Positions 1 through 6,880 are shown, numbered from the stretch's first letter. The stretch is DNA of 8,633 nucleotides from an uncultured Bacilli bacterium (GCA_947627405.1 CANQVY010000047.1:1-8633), one strand, 5' to 3'. Notes: generated by a model from the letters alone, not told the origin. Made by a program: numbers and translations.

Positions 1-107
1 TTGGTTACAAATTACATTTTAACAGATTTATCGCTTTATTTGTATATTCGAGGTCTCACATCAATTGTAACACTACATGAATAAGTAATAAAAAATGAAA
101 GATCATA

Positions 108-136
108 TTGACAAAAATAAGAATAATTATTACAAT
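108..136 (+). promoter_or_regulatory. Sigma-A type promoter for rpmH-rnpA-yidC-jag
   Basis: A perfect -35 box TTGACA (108-113) is followed after exactly 17 bp by TACAAT (131-136), a five-of-six match to the -10 consensus. Transcription would start near 143, giving a leader of about 24 nt before the rpmH start at 167, with the strong ribosome binding site GGAGGTG at 154-160. This is a near-consensus housekeeping promoter, as expected for a ribosomal protein gene. It is inferred from sequence only. Confidence 0.8.
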
Positions 137-166
137 AATGTAGATTTATGTCTGGAGGTGGAAAAT

Positions 167-289
167 ATGAAAAGAACATATCAACCAAATAATAGAAAAA
201 AATCTAAAAAACAAGGTTTTTTTGCAAGAATGAAGGCAAATATAATTAATAGACGTCGTAAAAAAGGCCGCAAAAGATTATCTAAATAG
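167..289 (+). CDS. rpmH: 50S ribosomal protein L34 (short form)
   Basis: This is the small, very basic L34 protein of the large ribosomal subunit. It begins MKRTYQPNNRKKSK and ends RRRKKGRKRLSK, the two signature ends of the family. The product is 40 residues, whereas L34 is usually 44 or slightly longer. Against typical L34, the first 22 residues and the last 12 align without gaps, and four residues are missing from the middle, where other L34s carry a segment like STKNGRxVLA (here only KANIIN, residues 23-28). The start at 167 is chosen because it gives the canonical MKRT start 6 nt after a strong GGAGGTG site. A longer reading from base 95 would run through the promoter and is rejected. 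It is the first gene of the unit and sits just before rnpA, as in nearly all bacteria. Confidence 0.95.
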   Translation: MKRTYQPNNRKKSKKQGFFARMKANIINRRRKKGRKRLSK

Positions 290-313
290 TCACTGTTTTA
301 GCAGTGGTTTTTT
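290..313 (+). terminator. Small hairpin with T-tract between rpmH and rnpA (attenuator-like)
   Basis: CACTG (291-295) pairs with CAGTG (302-306) around the six-base loop TTTTAG, with a possible extra T-G pair (290/307), followed by six Ts (308-313). It begins directly after the rpmH stop. The five to six bp stem is short, so it probably terminates only part of transcription. That would give more rpmH than rnpA message, which would suit the different amounts needed of L34 and RNase P protein. Confidence 0.6.
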
Positions 314-333
314 AGTATAAAAGGATGTGCAAA

Positions 334-657
334 ATGAAAAAAATTAATATTGTAAAAGAGAATAAAATCTTTAATCAGATAATAAAATTAAATAAATGTG
401 TAAAAGATAAGAATTTAATAATATATTATCAAGAAAACAAAATGGATGTTTACCGTTTTGGTATTTCCGTTGGTAAAAAAATAGGATGTGCTGTTATAAG
501 AAACAAATATAAAAGAAAAATCAGAAATATAATTGATAATAATAAAAAACTCTATGCAAAAAATTTAGATTATATTATAATAGTAAGAAAGAACTGTTTA
601 AATATTTGTTCTCAAGAATTGGAAAAAAGTTTTATTGATTTAATAAAAAAAATATAG
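334..657 (+). CDS. rnpA: Ribonuclease P protein component
   Basis: This is the protein subunit of RNase P, which helps the catalytic RNA bind and cleave the 5' leader of precursor tRNAs. The product is 107 residues, basic and slightly shorter than the usual 115-120. The family signature is clear at residues 43-64: GISVGKKIG followed by AVIRNKYKRKIRN, which contains the conserved RNR-type motif (RNK..KR..R). I place the start at 334 because the AAGGA ribosome binding site (321-325) lies 8 nt upstream of it. The earlier in-frame ATG at 325 overlaps that site, so it is unlikely to be used. The gene follows rpmH after a weak terminator hairpin, and yidC starts 14 nt after its stop. The order rpmH-rnpA-yidC is almost universal and supports the call. 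Confidence 0.95.
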   Translation: MKKINIVKENKIFNQIIKLNKCVKDKNLIIYYQENKMDVYRFGISVGKKIGCAVIRNKYKRKIRNIIDNNKKLYAKNLDYIIIVRKNCLNICSQELEKSFIDLIKKI

Positions 658-671
658 AAAGAGGATTAAAT

Positions 672-1616
672 ATGAATAAAAAATTAATAAAAATCTTTTT
701 GTTAGGTATTATCCTATTTTCATTAACCGGATGTACAAAAACACTTACAACTGAAGATAATAAAGCAGTAAAAAATCCTGTGACAGGACAAACTTTAACG
801 CAAAATGTATTGTGTAAACCAACAGATAAGTCTACAATAGAAGTATATGAAAAAAATAAAGTTAATATAAAGAAATTACCAGAATGTCAAAATTTAAAAA
901 TTAATAGCGGAGGCTATGAGGGTTTATGGACGAACATATTTGTAAAACCTCTAGCATGGTTTATTATTCAAGTAGGAAATGTAGTTAAAAATTATGGTTT
1001 AGCACTTATTCTTACAAGTTTATTAATAAGATTTATCGTACTACCTTTAACGAAAAAAAGCGCAATGCAATCTGAACTTCTAAAAGAAGCACAAAAAGAT
1101 TTAAATAAAATTGAAAAGAAATATGCAAATAAGAACGATCAAGAATCCTTAATGAGGAAAAGTCAAGAAATGACTATGATTTATAAAAAGCATGGGATCA
1201 ATCCAATGGCGGGTTGTTTAGTTGCTTTTATTCAACTTCCATTATTTATTGCATTTTTTGAGGCCATTAATAGAGTTCCAGCCATTTTTGAAGATACATT
1301 TTTAAGTATGCAAATGGGGACAACTCCTTGGATAGGAATAGCTAAAGGAAATTTGTTATATTTATTATTAATAATTGCTATTGCTGCAACAACATATTTT
1401 AGTTTTAAATTTTCAACTGCAGATTCAATGGCATCTGCCGGAAATGAAGTTGCAGGTACAATGAATAAAATGCCTTTAATTATGACAATTATGATTGTTG
1501 TGATGGGAATGTTTATGACTTCAGCTATTGGAATTTATTGGGTAACAACAAACTTATTTACAGTTGTTCAGAATATATTAATTAAAAGGAGTCGTGAGAT
1601 GAATGGAAAAGTATAA
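672..1616 (+). CDS. yidC: Membrane protein insertase YidC/SpoIIIJ-type (lipoprotein form)
   Basis: YidC inserts and folds proteins in the cytoplasmic membrane, alone or with SecYEG. The 314-residue product starts with a basic, hydrophobic lipoprotein signal and a lipobox LTGC, so Cys21 should be lipidated, as in Gram-positive YidC. About five membrane segments follow (roughly 87-105, 108-127, 177-197, 227-247 and 267-300). The groove arginine expected in the first core helix is Arg120 (LLIRFIVLPLT), and the charged loop 128-175 is the cytoplasmic coiled hairpin. KHGINPMAGC and the closing IGIYWVTTN are family hallmarks. The stretch between Cys21 and the first helix, about 65 residues, is much longer than in B. 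subtilis SpoIIIJ (about 15, from memory) and contains Cys48 and Cys72. The start has an AGAGGA site. The 3' end overlaps jag by 14 nt, which suggests translational coupling. No second YidC copy is in view. Confidence 0.95.
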   Translation: MNKKLIKIFLLGIILFSLTGCTKTLTTEDNKAVKNPVTGQTLTQNVLCKPTDKSTIEVYEKNKVNIKKLPECQNLKINSGGYEGLWTNIFVKPLAWFIIQVGNVVKNYGLALILTSLLIRFIVLPLTKKSAMQSELLKEAQKDLNKIEKKYANKNDQESLMRKSQEMTMIYKKHGINPMAGCLVAFIQLPLFIAFFEAINRVPAIFEDTFLSMQMGTTPWIGIAKGNLLYLLLIIAIAATTYFSFKFSTADSMASAGNEVAGTMNKMPLIMTIMIVVMGMFMTSAIGIYWVTTNLFTVVQNILIKRSREMNGKV

Positions 1617-2214
1617 GTTTACTGCGAAAACAAAAGAATCTGCAAAAGAGTTAGCTTTATATGAACTTAAAACAGATGAAAATAATATAATATATACAAC
1701 TAAAGAAGTAAAATCCGGTCTATTTGGAAAAAAGATAGAAATAGAAGTTGTGAAAAAAGAAGATATTATTAATTTAATTAAAGAAAATTTATTAAATATT
1801 ATTTCTAAAATGGGTATTGATGCTAAAATAGAAATAAAAAATAGAGAAGAATCATTAAACTTTATTATTTATTGTGATCAAAATGCATTATTAATAGGAA
1901 AACAAGGAAAAAATTTGCAAGCTTTAACGATTCTATTAAAACAAATTGTATTACAAGAAGTTGGACAACCATTCAAATTTAATTTAGATGTTGGAGAATA
2001 TAAATTAAAAAGACAAAAAGAATTAGAACGTTTAGCTAAGCGTACAGCTAAAGAAGTAGCAAAAACCAAAATAGAAGCTAAACTGGATTCAATGAATTCT
2101 TATGAAAGAAGAATAGTACATAATATACTAAATGACTGGAAAAATGTTTATACGGAAAGTGAAGGAGAAGAGCCTGATCGTTATGTAGTCATTAAACCAA
2201 AAGAAGAAAAATAA
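1603..2214 (+). CDS. khpB: RNA-binding protein Jag/KhpB (Jag-N, KH and R3H domains)
   Basis: Jag (also KhpB or EloR) is a cytoplasmic RNA-binding protein that in other Firmicutes partners with KhpA and affects cell elongation and division. The 203-residue product shows all three expected parts. These are the Jag N-domain (about 1-50) with KSGLFGKK at 37-44, a KH domain whose GxxG loop is LIGKQGKNL at 97-105, and a C-terminal R3H domain (about 140-200) with the RxxxH signature at Arg169-His173 (ERRIVH). A spacer between the N-domain and the KH domain is short, so this is the compact form. The gene starts inside the yidC 3' end, with AAGGAG at 1586-1591. It ends in tandem stops (TAATAA). The yidC-jag pairing is standard in Firmicutes. 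Confidence 0.95.
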   Translation: MEKYKFTAKTKESAKELALYELKTDENNIIYTTKEVKSGLFGKKIEIEVVKKEDIINLIKENLLNIISKMGIDAKIEIKNREESLNFIIYCDQNALLIGKQGKNLQALTILLKQIVLQEVGQPFKFNLDVGEYKLKRQKELERLAKRTAKEVAKTKIEAKLDSMNSYERRIVHNILNDWKNVYTESEGEEPDRYVVIKPKEEK

Positions 2215-2234
2215 TAAATTTTAGGAGAATTTAC

Positions 2235-2807
2235 ATGTCAAATGCTAATTTAAGTAAAGAAGAATTAATTGATTTAATCCAGTATGGAGCAGAAAAAAAC
2301 AATATAATTCAAAATAGATTATTAAAGATAAATATAGATTTGATAATAAAAAAATATAAGTATTAATGTGAAGTTTATAGAGAAAGTTATATTGTAGGGA
2401 ATTAGATACTTTCAAAAGAGCAGCTTGCTTATTAATAGCAATAAATGAAAGCTATTTAAATATTGATAAAAAGAAAAAATCATCTTTTGCATTAGATGTT
2501 GCCATAAAAATGTGTGAAAAACCATATTGGTATATAGGAAACAACTTTGATGAGCCATTTAAAATTGAGGAAGTGAACTTTTCAAGAGAGTTTCAAGATG
2601 ATGAAATTTTATGCAAAACAAAAGAAACGTTAGGTTTATCACTTATTCATAAAAAAAACTTTGCCATATTTTGGCTATGCATTAAATTTTCAATTATTAT
2701 ATGAAAATGCATTACAGGTAAAACATGAAAATAATTTAGAAAATGCAGCAAAAGAATTCCAAACTATACGATTAATTAAATCCACAAATAAAGGTCATAT
2801 TCAATAA
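2235..2807 (+). pseudogene. Decayed gene of about 190 codons, unknown function
   Basis: I do not recognise this protein. A good AGGAG site (2223-2227) precedes an ATG at 2235 that opens a 43-codon frame (MSNANLSKEELIDLIQ...) ending in TAA at 2364-2366. The same frame stays protein-like until about 2396. The sense then moves to another frame (ELDTFKRAACLLIAINES, about 2399-2650) and, at an A8 run (2651-2658), back to the first frame (TLPYFGYALNFQLLYENALQ) to a TAA at 2805-2807. The simplest reading is one gene with a nonsense mutation at 2364, loss of a G from a GGGG run near 2397-2399, and gain of an A in the A-run. The restored product would be about 190 residues, soluble, probably helical and rich in Lys and Glu, with no membrane segment or signal. 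The two frameshifts lie in homopolymers, so sequencing error is possible, but the stop codon is not explained that way. The 43-residue first fragment could still be translated. Confidence 0.65.
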
Positions 2808-2842
2808 AAATAAAAAATTTATTGAAAATAAATAATTATATT

Positions 2843-2866
2843 GAGAAAAAAATTTTCTCTTTTTTT
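2843..2866 (+). terminator. Intrinsic terminator closing the rpmH-jag unit
   Basis: GAGAAAA (2843-2849) pairs with TTTTCTC (2853-2859) around an AAA loop and is followed by seven Ts (2860-2866). It lies 36 nt after the end of the decayed gene and before the mnmE promoter, so it separates two transcription units. The stem is A/T-rich. Its T-tract runs straight into the first Noc-site palindrome. Confidence 0.75.
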
Positions 2867-2882
2867 ATTTCCCGGGAAATAA
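2865..2882. promoter_or_regulatory. Noc-binding site (NBS) 1, upstream of mnmE
   Basis: TTATTTCCCGGGAAATAA is a perfect 18-bp palindrome whose central 14 bases (2867-2880) equal the B. subtilis Noc-binding consensus ATTTCCCGGGAAAT. A CCCGGG core is conspicuous in such an AT-rich intergenic region. The same 24 bases (2865-2888) recur exactly at 4303-4326. A protein that looks like Noc is encoded at 6922-8268. The site sits between the terminator T-tract and the mnmE -35 box, at about -57 to -40 relative to the predicted start. Binding itself is inferred. Confidence 0.85.
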
Positions 2883-2886
2883 TTTA

Positions 2887-2915
2887 TTGAAAAATGATAA
2901 GTATTGTAATATAAT
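2887..2915 (+). promoter_or_regulatory. Sigma-A type promoter for mnmE-mnmG-rsmG
   Basis: TTGAAA (2887-2892) is followed after 17 bp by a perfect TATAAT (2910-2915). Transcription would start near 2922, leaving about 19 nt of leader with the GAGGTG ribosome binding site at 2930-2935. The -35 box begins only 5 bp after the Noc-site palindrome, so bound Noc would sit directly behind RNA polymerase. Confidence 0.8.
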
Positions 2916-2940
2916 ACGTATGAGTTATTGAGGTGAAATT

Positions 2941-4296
2941 ATGAATGATACAATATGTGCTATATCTACCGCTTTAGGAATAGGTGCCATTTCTATTGTT
3001 AGAACAACCGGAAAAGATGCAATAAAGATAGTAAACACCATATTTAAAGGAAAAGATTTAAACAAAGTAAATAGTCATACAATTCATTATGGTTATATAA
3101 TAGATAAAGAAGAGATTATTGATGAAGTATTAGTATCAGTTATGAAAGCCCCTAAAACATTTACAGTAGAAGATGTAGTAGAAATTAATTGCCATGGAGG
3201 AATTGCAACAACCAATAGAGTTTTGGAATTATTACTGAAAAATGGTTGTCGTATGGCCGAACCAGGAGAATTTACAAAGAGAGCTTTTTTAAATGGAAGA
3301 ATTAATTTAATGGAAGCAGAGTCTGTTATGGATTTAATTAGTGGTAAAACAGATAAAGCAAGAAAAATGGCTATAAATGGATTAAGAGGATCTACTTTTG
3401 ATTTAATTCATAATCTAAGACAAGAAATATTAGAAGTAATTGCATCTATTGAGGTAAATATTGATTATCCAGAATATAAAGATATTGAAGAAAAAACTCT
3501 TAAAAGTATAAAAGAGAGTGTGGATAAAATAAAAATAAAATTAACCAAGATTGTAAAAGATTCAGAAAACGGCAAAATAATCAAAGAAGGAATTAAAACC
3601 GTCATATTAGGCAGACCAAATGTAGGAAAAAGTAGTATTTTAAATCGATTACTTGATGAAGAAAAAGCTATTGTAACAGATATAGAAGGAACTACTAGAG
3701 ATATTGTAGAAGGACAAATAAATATTGACGGAATTTTATTCGATATTATTGATACAGCAGGTATACGAAAAACAAATGATATTATTGAAAAACAAGGTGT
3801 GGAAAAAAGTTTATCTTTTATAGAAAATGCCAATTTAATCATAATGGTATTAAATAATAATGAAAAATTAACTCCAGAAGATCAGGAATTATTAGAAAAA
3901 ATTAAAAATAAAAGATACATTCTTGTAATAAATAAGTCGGACTTAGCAAGAAAAATACAATTAAGCGATTCTTTAGAAAAAGAAGCAATCAAAATAGATA
4001 CTCTCAATAAAGAGGGAATTTTACCTCTAATTGAAAAAATAAAAGATTTATTTAATATGGAAAAGCTAGAAAACAGTGATTTAAATTATATTAGTAATGC
4101 TAGACAAATTGCGTTATTGAAACAAGCATTAGAGGTTATTCCCTCTATCTATAATGGATTAGAACAAGAATTACCAATTGACATGATAGAAATTGATTTA
4201 AAAGAAATTTATAATCTTTTAGGAGATGTAAATGGAGAAAGTTATTCAGATGAAATTATCGATCAATTGTTTAGTCAATTTTGTTTAGGAAAATAA
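2941..4296 (+). CDS. mnmE: tRNA uridine-5-carboxymethylaminomethyl modification GTPase MnmE
   Basis: MnmE (TrmE/ThdF) acts with MnmG to install the (carboxymethyl)aminomethyl group on C5 of the wobble uridine U34 of certain tRNAs, using methylene-tetrahydrofolate and GTP hydrolysis. The 451-residue length is normal. The N-terminal folate-binding domain spans about 1-120 (TICAISTALGIGAISIVR at the start, AEPGEFTKRAFLNGR at 106-120). A helical domain is interrupted by the G domain, which shows G1 GRPNVGKSS (224-232), G2 TTRD (251-254), G3 DTAG (271-274) and G4 NKSD (331-334). The protein ends FCLGK, carrying the catalytic C-terminal CxGK motif (Cys448). The start has a GAGGTG site 5 nt upstream. 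It is the first gene of its unit, and mnmG follows after 49 bp containing the second Noc-site palindrome. Confidence 0.97.
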   Translation: MNDTICAISTALGIGAISIVRTTGKDAIKIVNTIFKGKDLNKVNSHTIHYGYIIDKEEIIDEVLVSVMKAPKTFTVEDVVEINCHGGIATTNRVLELLLKNGCRMAEPGEFTKRAFLNGRINLMEAESVMDLISGKTDKARKMAINGLRGSTFDLIHNLRQEILEVIASIEVNIDYPEYKDIEEKTLKSIKESVDKIKIKLTKIVKDSENGKIIKEGIKTVILGRPNVGKSSILNRLLDEEKAIVTDIEGTTRDIVEGQINIDGILFDIIDTAGIRKTNDIIEKQGVEKSLSFIENANLIIMVLNNNEKLTPEDQELLEKIKNKRYILVINKSDLARKIQLSDSLEKEAIKIDTLNKEGILPLIEKIKDLFNMEKLENSDLNYISNARQIALLKQALEVIPSIYNGLEQELPIDMIEIDLKEIYNLLGDVNGESYSDEIIDQLFSQFCLGK

Positions 4297-4299
4297 AAA

Positions 4300-4323
4300 A
4301 AATTATTTCCCGGGAAATAATTT
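4300..4323. promoter_or_regulatory. Noc-binding site (NBS) 2, between mnmE and mnmG
   Basis: A perfect 24-bp palindrome is centred on CCCGGG (4309-4314). Its middle 14 bases (4305-4318) again equal the NBS consensus ATTTCCCGGGAAAT. It fills half of the 49-bp gap, starting 3 nt after the mnmE stop and ending about 10 nt before the mnmG ribosome binding site GGAAGTG (4334-4340). Centre to centre it lies 1438 bp from NBS 1. In mRNA it could fold as a 10-bp stem with a CCGG loop, but no T-tract follows, so it is not a classical terminator. The exact consensus match makes a Noc site the best reading. Confidence 0.85.
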
Positions 4324-4345
4324 ATTAGTAAATGGAAGTGAAAAA

Positions 4346-6211
4346 ATGGATCAATATGAAATTATTGTTGTTGGTGGTGGCCATGCTGGATGCGAAGCTT
4401 CTTTAGCCGCAGCAAGAAAACATCATAAAACACTTTTGATAACAGGAAATATAAAAAATATTGCAGATATGCCATGTAATCCATCAATTGGTGGGCCGGC
4501 CAAAGGAATAGTCGTAAGAGAAATAGATGCCTTAGGCGGAGAAATGGGAAAGAACATAGATAAAGCAGCTATTCAAGTAAAAATGCTAAATACAAAAAAA
4601 GGCCCAGCTGTACAAGCTTTACGAGCACAAGCAGATAAAGTAACTTATCCAAAAGAAATGCTAAAAACTTTGCAAAGTCAAGAAAACTTAACAATTTTAG
4701 AAGCTATGGTTGAAGATATAATCATTGAAGATAAAAAGGTTAAAGGGGTTGTATTAGAAAATGGAACATCAATTTTATCAGATATAGTTATTCTTACAAC
4801 TGGAACATATTTAAAAGCAGATATTTTAGTAGGGGATAGAAGATATCGAAGTGGGCCACATGATGAAAAACCGTCTAATTTTTTAAGTGATAAATTAAAA
4901 CAATTAGGTTTTAATATAAAAAGATTAAAAACAGGCACACCCCCTAGACTTGATAAAAAAACCATTGATTTTACAAAGGCCTCAATGGAATTAGGAGATA
5001 AAATAGGATATACATTTTCCTTTGAAAATGAACCAAATTATGATGTGGATAAACAAGAACCTTGTTATCTAATTTATACAAATAAAAGAACACATGAAAT
5101 TATAAAAGAACATTTGAATGAATCTAGTATGTATGGAGGTTATGTAGAAGGGGTAGGACCTAGATATTGTCCGTCGATTGAAGATAAAATAGTGCGTTTT
5201 AGTGATAAAGAGAGACATCAATTATTTTTAGAACCAGAAAGTCTTTATTATGATGATATTTATTTGCAAGGTTTTTCAACAAGTATGCCCCATTATGTAC
5301 AAGAACAAATGATAAGAAGTCTACCTGGATTAGAACATGTTAGAATAGTAAAATATGCTTATGCCATTGAGTATGATGCTATTGATTCAAAACAATTGAC
5401 ACAAAGTTTAGAGACAAAAATCATAAAAGGATTATATACTGCAGGACAAATTAATGGAACTAGTGGATATGAAGAAGCCGCGTGTCAAGGATTAATTGCT
5501 GGAATCAATGCTTCATTAAATTTAGAAGGAAAAGCTCCTTTAATATTAAAACGCAATGAGGCATATATGGGTGTATTAATTGATGATTTAGTAACAAAAG
5601 GGGTAATTGATCCTTATCGTTTATTAACATCTAGAGCAGAATATCGATTATTACTAAGACATGATAATGCAGATATAAGATTAACTCAATATGGATATGA
5701 CGTTGGTTTAATTCCAGAAGAAAGATATAAAAAATTTAAACAAAAGTTAAAAGATATAAAGAATTTAACTCAAGAATTGAAAAATAACAAAGTAACTCCA
5801 AAAAAAACTGTTAATGAATATTTAGCAAATATAGGATCCGCTGAATTAAAAGATGGAATAACATTATATGATTTATTAAAAAGACCAGAAATTAGTTTTG
5901 ACAAGATACAATATTTTTATCCAAATAAATATTCTAAAGAAGTCTATGAACAAGTGGAAATAAATATAAAGTATGAAGGTTATATATTAAAGGCAAACAA
6001 AGAAGCTGAGAAAATGCTAGCCCTTGAAAATATAAAAATTCCAGAAAATATGAATTATGATGATATAAAAAATTTAGCAAGTGAAGCCCTACAAAAATTA
6101 AAAGAAATCAGACCAACTACCATTTCACAGGCAAGTAGAATTAGTGGAGTAAATCCTGCCGATATAGCAATTTTAATCGTGTATTTAAAGAAGGAAAAGT
6201 TTTATGAATAA
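4346..6211 (+). CDS. mnmG: tRNA uridine-5-carboxymethylaminomethyl modification enzyme MnmG (FAD-dependent)
   Basis: MnmG (GidA) is the FAD- and NADH-dependent partner of MnmE in U34 modification of tRNA. The 621-residue length is typical. The dinucleotide-binding motif GGGHAGCEA lies at residues 10-18. The family signature MPCNPSIGGPAKGIVVREID follows at 42-61. Further conserved blocks are GPRYCPSIEDKIVRF (about 270), TSGYEEAACQG (about 371-382) and GVIDPYRLLTSRAEYRLLLR (about 418-438). The C-terminal helical domain that contacts MnmE and tRNA is complete (RISGVNPADIAIL near the end). No key residue appears to be missing. Its last 8 nt overlap the start of rsmG, and with mnmE upstream the three genes form one probable operon read from the promoter at 2887. 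Confidence 0.97.
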   Translation: MDQYEIIVVGGGHAGCEASLAAARKHHKTLLITGNIKNIADMPCNPSIGGPAKGIVVREIDALGGEMGKNIDKAAIQVKMLNTKKGPAVQALRAQADKVTYPKEMLKTLQSQENLTILEAMVEDIIIEDKKVKGVVLENGTSILSDIVILTTGTYLKADILVGDRRYRSGPHDEKPSNFLSDKLKQLGFNIKRLKTGTPPRLDKKTIDFTKASMELGDKIGYTFSFENEPNYDVDKQEPCYLIYTNKRTHEIIKEHLNESSMYGGYVEGVGPRYCPSIEDKIVRFSDKERHQLFLEPESLYYDDIYLQGFSTSMPHYVQEQMIRSLPGLEHVRIVKYAYAIEYDAIDSKQLTQSLETKIIKGLYTAGQINGTSGYEEAACQGLIAGINASLNLEGKAPLILKRNEAYMGVLIDDLVTKGVIDPYRLLTSRAEYRLLLRHDNADIRLTQYGYDVGLIPEERYKKFKQKLKDIKNLTQELKNNKVTPKKTVNEYLANIGSAELKDGITLYDLLKRPEISFDKIQYFYPNKYSKEVYEQVEINIKYEGYILKANKEAEKMLALENIKIPENMNYDDIKNLASEALQKLKEIRPTTISQASRISGVNPADIAILIVYLKKEKFYE

Positions 6212-6836
6212 AGAACAATTTATATATGAAATAAATCAATTGGGCATTTCTATTACAAATCAACAAATGGAACAACTTGATAAATATTATAAATTATTAT
6301 TAGAATGGAACCAAAAAATAAACTTAACAAGAATTATTGAAGAGAAAGAGGTTTATTTAAAACATTTCTATGATAGTTTAACATTAATGAAAGCAATTGA
6401 CCTACGAAAAAATCTTACACTTCTAGATGTAGGAACAGGTGCTGGATTTCCTGGAATAGTATTAAAAATCGTCTTTCCAAATTTAAAAATTGTATTAGTA
6501 GATTCCCTTTTAAAAAGAATTAAATATCTAAATGTGGTCATAGAAGAATTAAAATTAAAAGACATAGAAGCGATTCATATCAGAATAGAAGACTATATTA
6601 AAAAAAATATAAAATTTGATGTTGTAACTTCTAGAGCAGTAGCGAATATGACAAAATTATATAACTATTGTATGCCAGCGGTAAAAAAAGGTGGATATTT
6701 TATAGCAATGAAAGCAAATGTTGATGAGGAATTACCAGAATTTTTAGAAAAAAATAAGGTAAAAGTAAAAGAAATAAAATTTTTATTACCATATATACAG
6801 GCAAAAAGGGATTTAATTATTATAAAAAATAATTAA
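6204..6836 (+). CDS. rsmG: 16S rRNA (guanine-527-N7)-methyltransferase RsmG
   Basis: RsmG (GidB) uses S-adenosylmethionine to methylate N7 of G527 in the decoding region of 16S rRNA. In other bacteria its loss gives low-level streptomycin resistance. The 210-residue product is slightly shorter than the usual 235-240. Conserved parts are WNQKINLT (35-42), HFYDSL (54-59), SAM motif I LLDVGTGAGFPG (73-84), the acidic end of strand 2 at VDSLLKRIKYL (99-109), and SRAVANM (143-149). The ATG at 6204 lies inside the mnmG end, with AAGAAGGA at 6188-6195, so the two are probably translationally coupled. The noc promoter starts just after its stop. Confidence 0.96.
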   Translation: MNKEQFIYEINQLGISITNQQMEQLDKYYKLLLEWNQKINLTRIIEEKEVYLKHFYDSLTLMKAIDLRKNLTLLDVGTGAGFPGIVLKIVFPNLKIVLVDSLLKRIKYLNVVIEELKLKDIEAIHIRIEDYIKKNIKFDVVTSRAVANMTKLYNYCMPAVKKGGYFIAMKANVDEELPEFLEKNKVKVKEIKFLLPYIQAKRDLIIIKNN

Positions 6837-6851
6837 TTTTATGAAAAAAGA

Positions 6852-6880
6852 TTGTCATAAAAAAAATTTTCATGTATAAT
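6852..6880 (+). promoter_or_regulatory. Sigma-A type promoter for noc
   Basis: TTGTCA (6852-6857) and a perfect TATAAT (6875-6880) are separated by 17 bp. The start would fall near 6887, with a leader of about 35 nt. The promoter gives noc its own transcription independent of mnmE-mnmG-rsmG, although no terminator is visible after rsmG, so read-through is also likely. Confidence 0.78.

Noticed and set aside
1..107. Possible oriC / DnaA-box region at the left edge
   Set aside because: The gene order predicts oriC to the left, but I see no TTATCCACA-like boxes on either strand in these bases, so the origin must lie outside the window.
95..166. An upstream in-frame extension of rpmH starting MKDHIDKNKNN
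   Set aside because: It runs through a near-perfect promoter (108-136), lacks a ribosome binding site, and L34 proteins begin at MKRT, which here has a strong GGAGGTG site.
2510..2704. A separate 64-codon gene starting MCEKPYWYIGNN
   Set aside because: The sense of the frame continues upstream of this ATG and shifts frame at the A8 run; there is no ribosome binding site. It is an inner piece of the decayed gene at 2235-2807.
3465..3842. 125-codon minus-strand open frame opposite mnmE, and similar ones opposite jag, mnmG, rsmG and noc
   Set aside because: These are shadows of strongly conserved + strand genes, with hydrophobic or Ser/Phe-rich products typical of AT-rich antisense frames and no ribosome binding sites.
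2865..4326. The two 24-base repeats as ends of an insertion element or recombination sites around mnmE
   Set aside because: The enclosed gene is mnmE in its normal conserved place, and the repeats are perfect palindromes equal to the Noc consensus, so protein-binding sites explain them better.
6841..6873. Inverted repeat ATGAAAA / TTTTCAT around the noc -35 box as an operator
   Set aside because: It is seven bases each side in very AT-rich DNA, where such repeats are common by chance, and nothing else supports regulation here.
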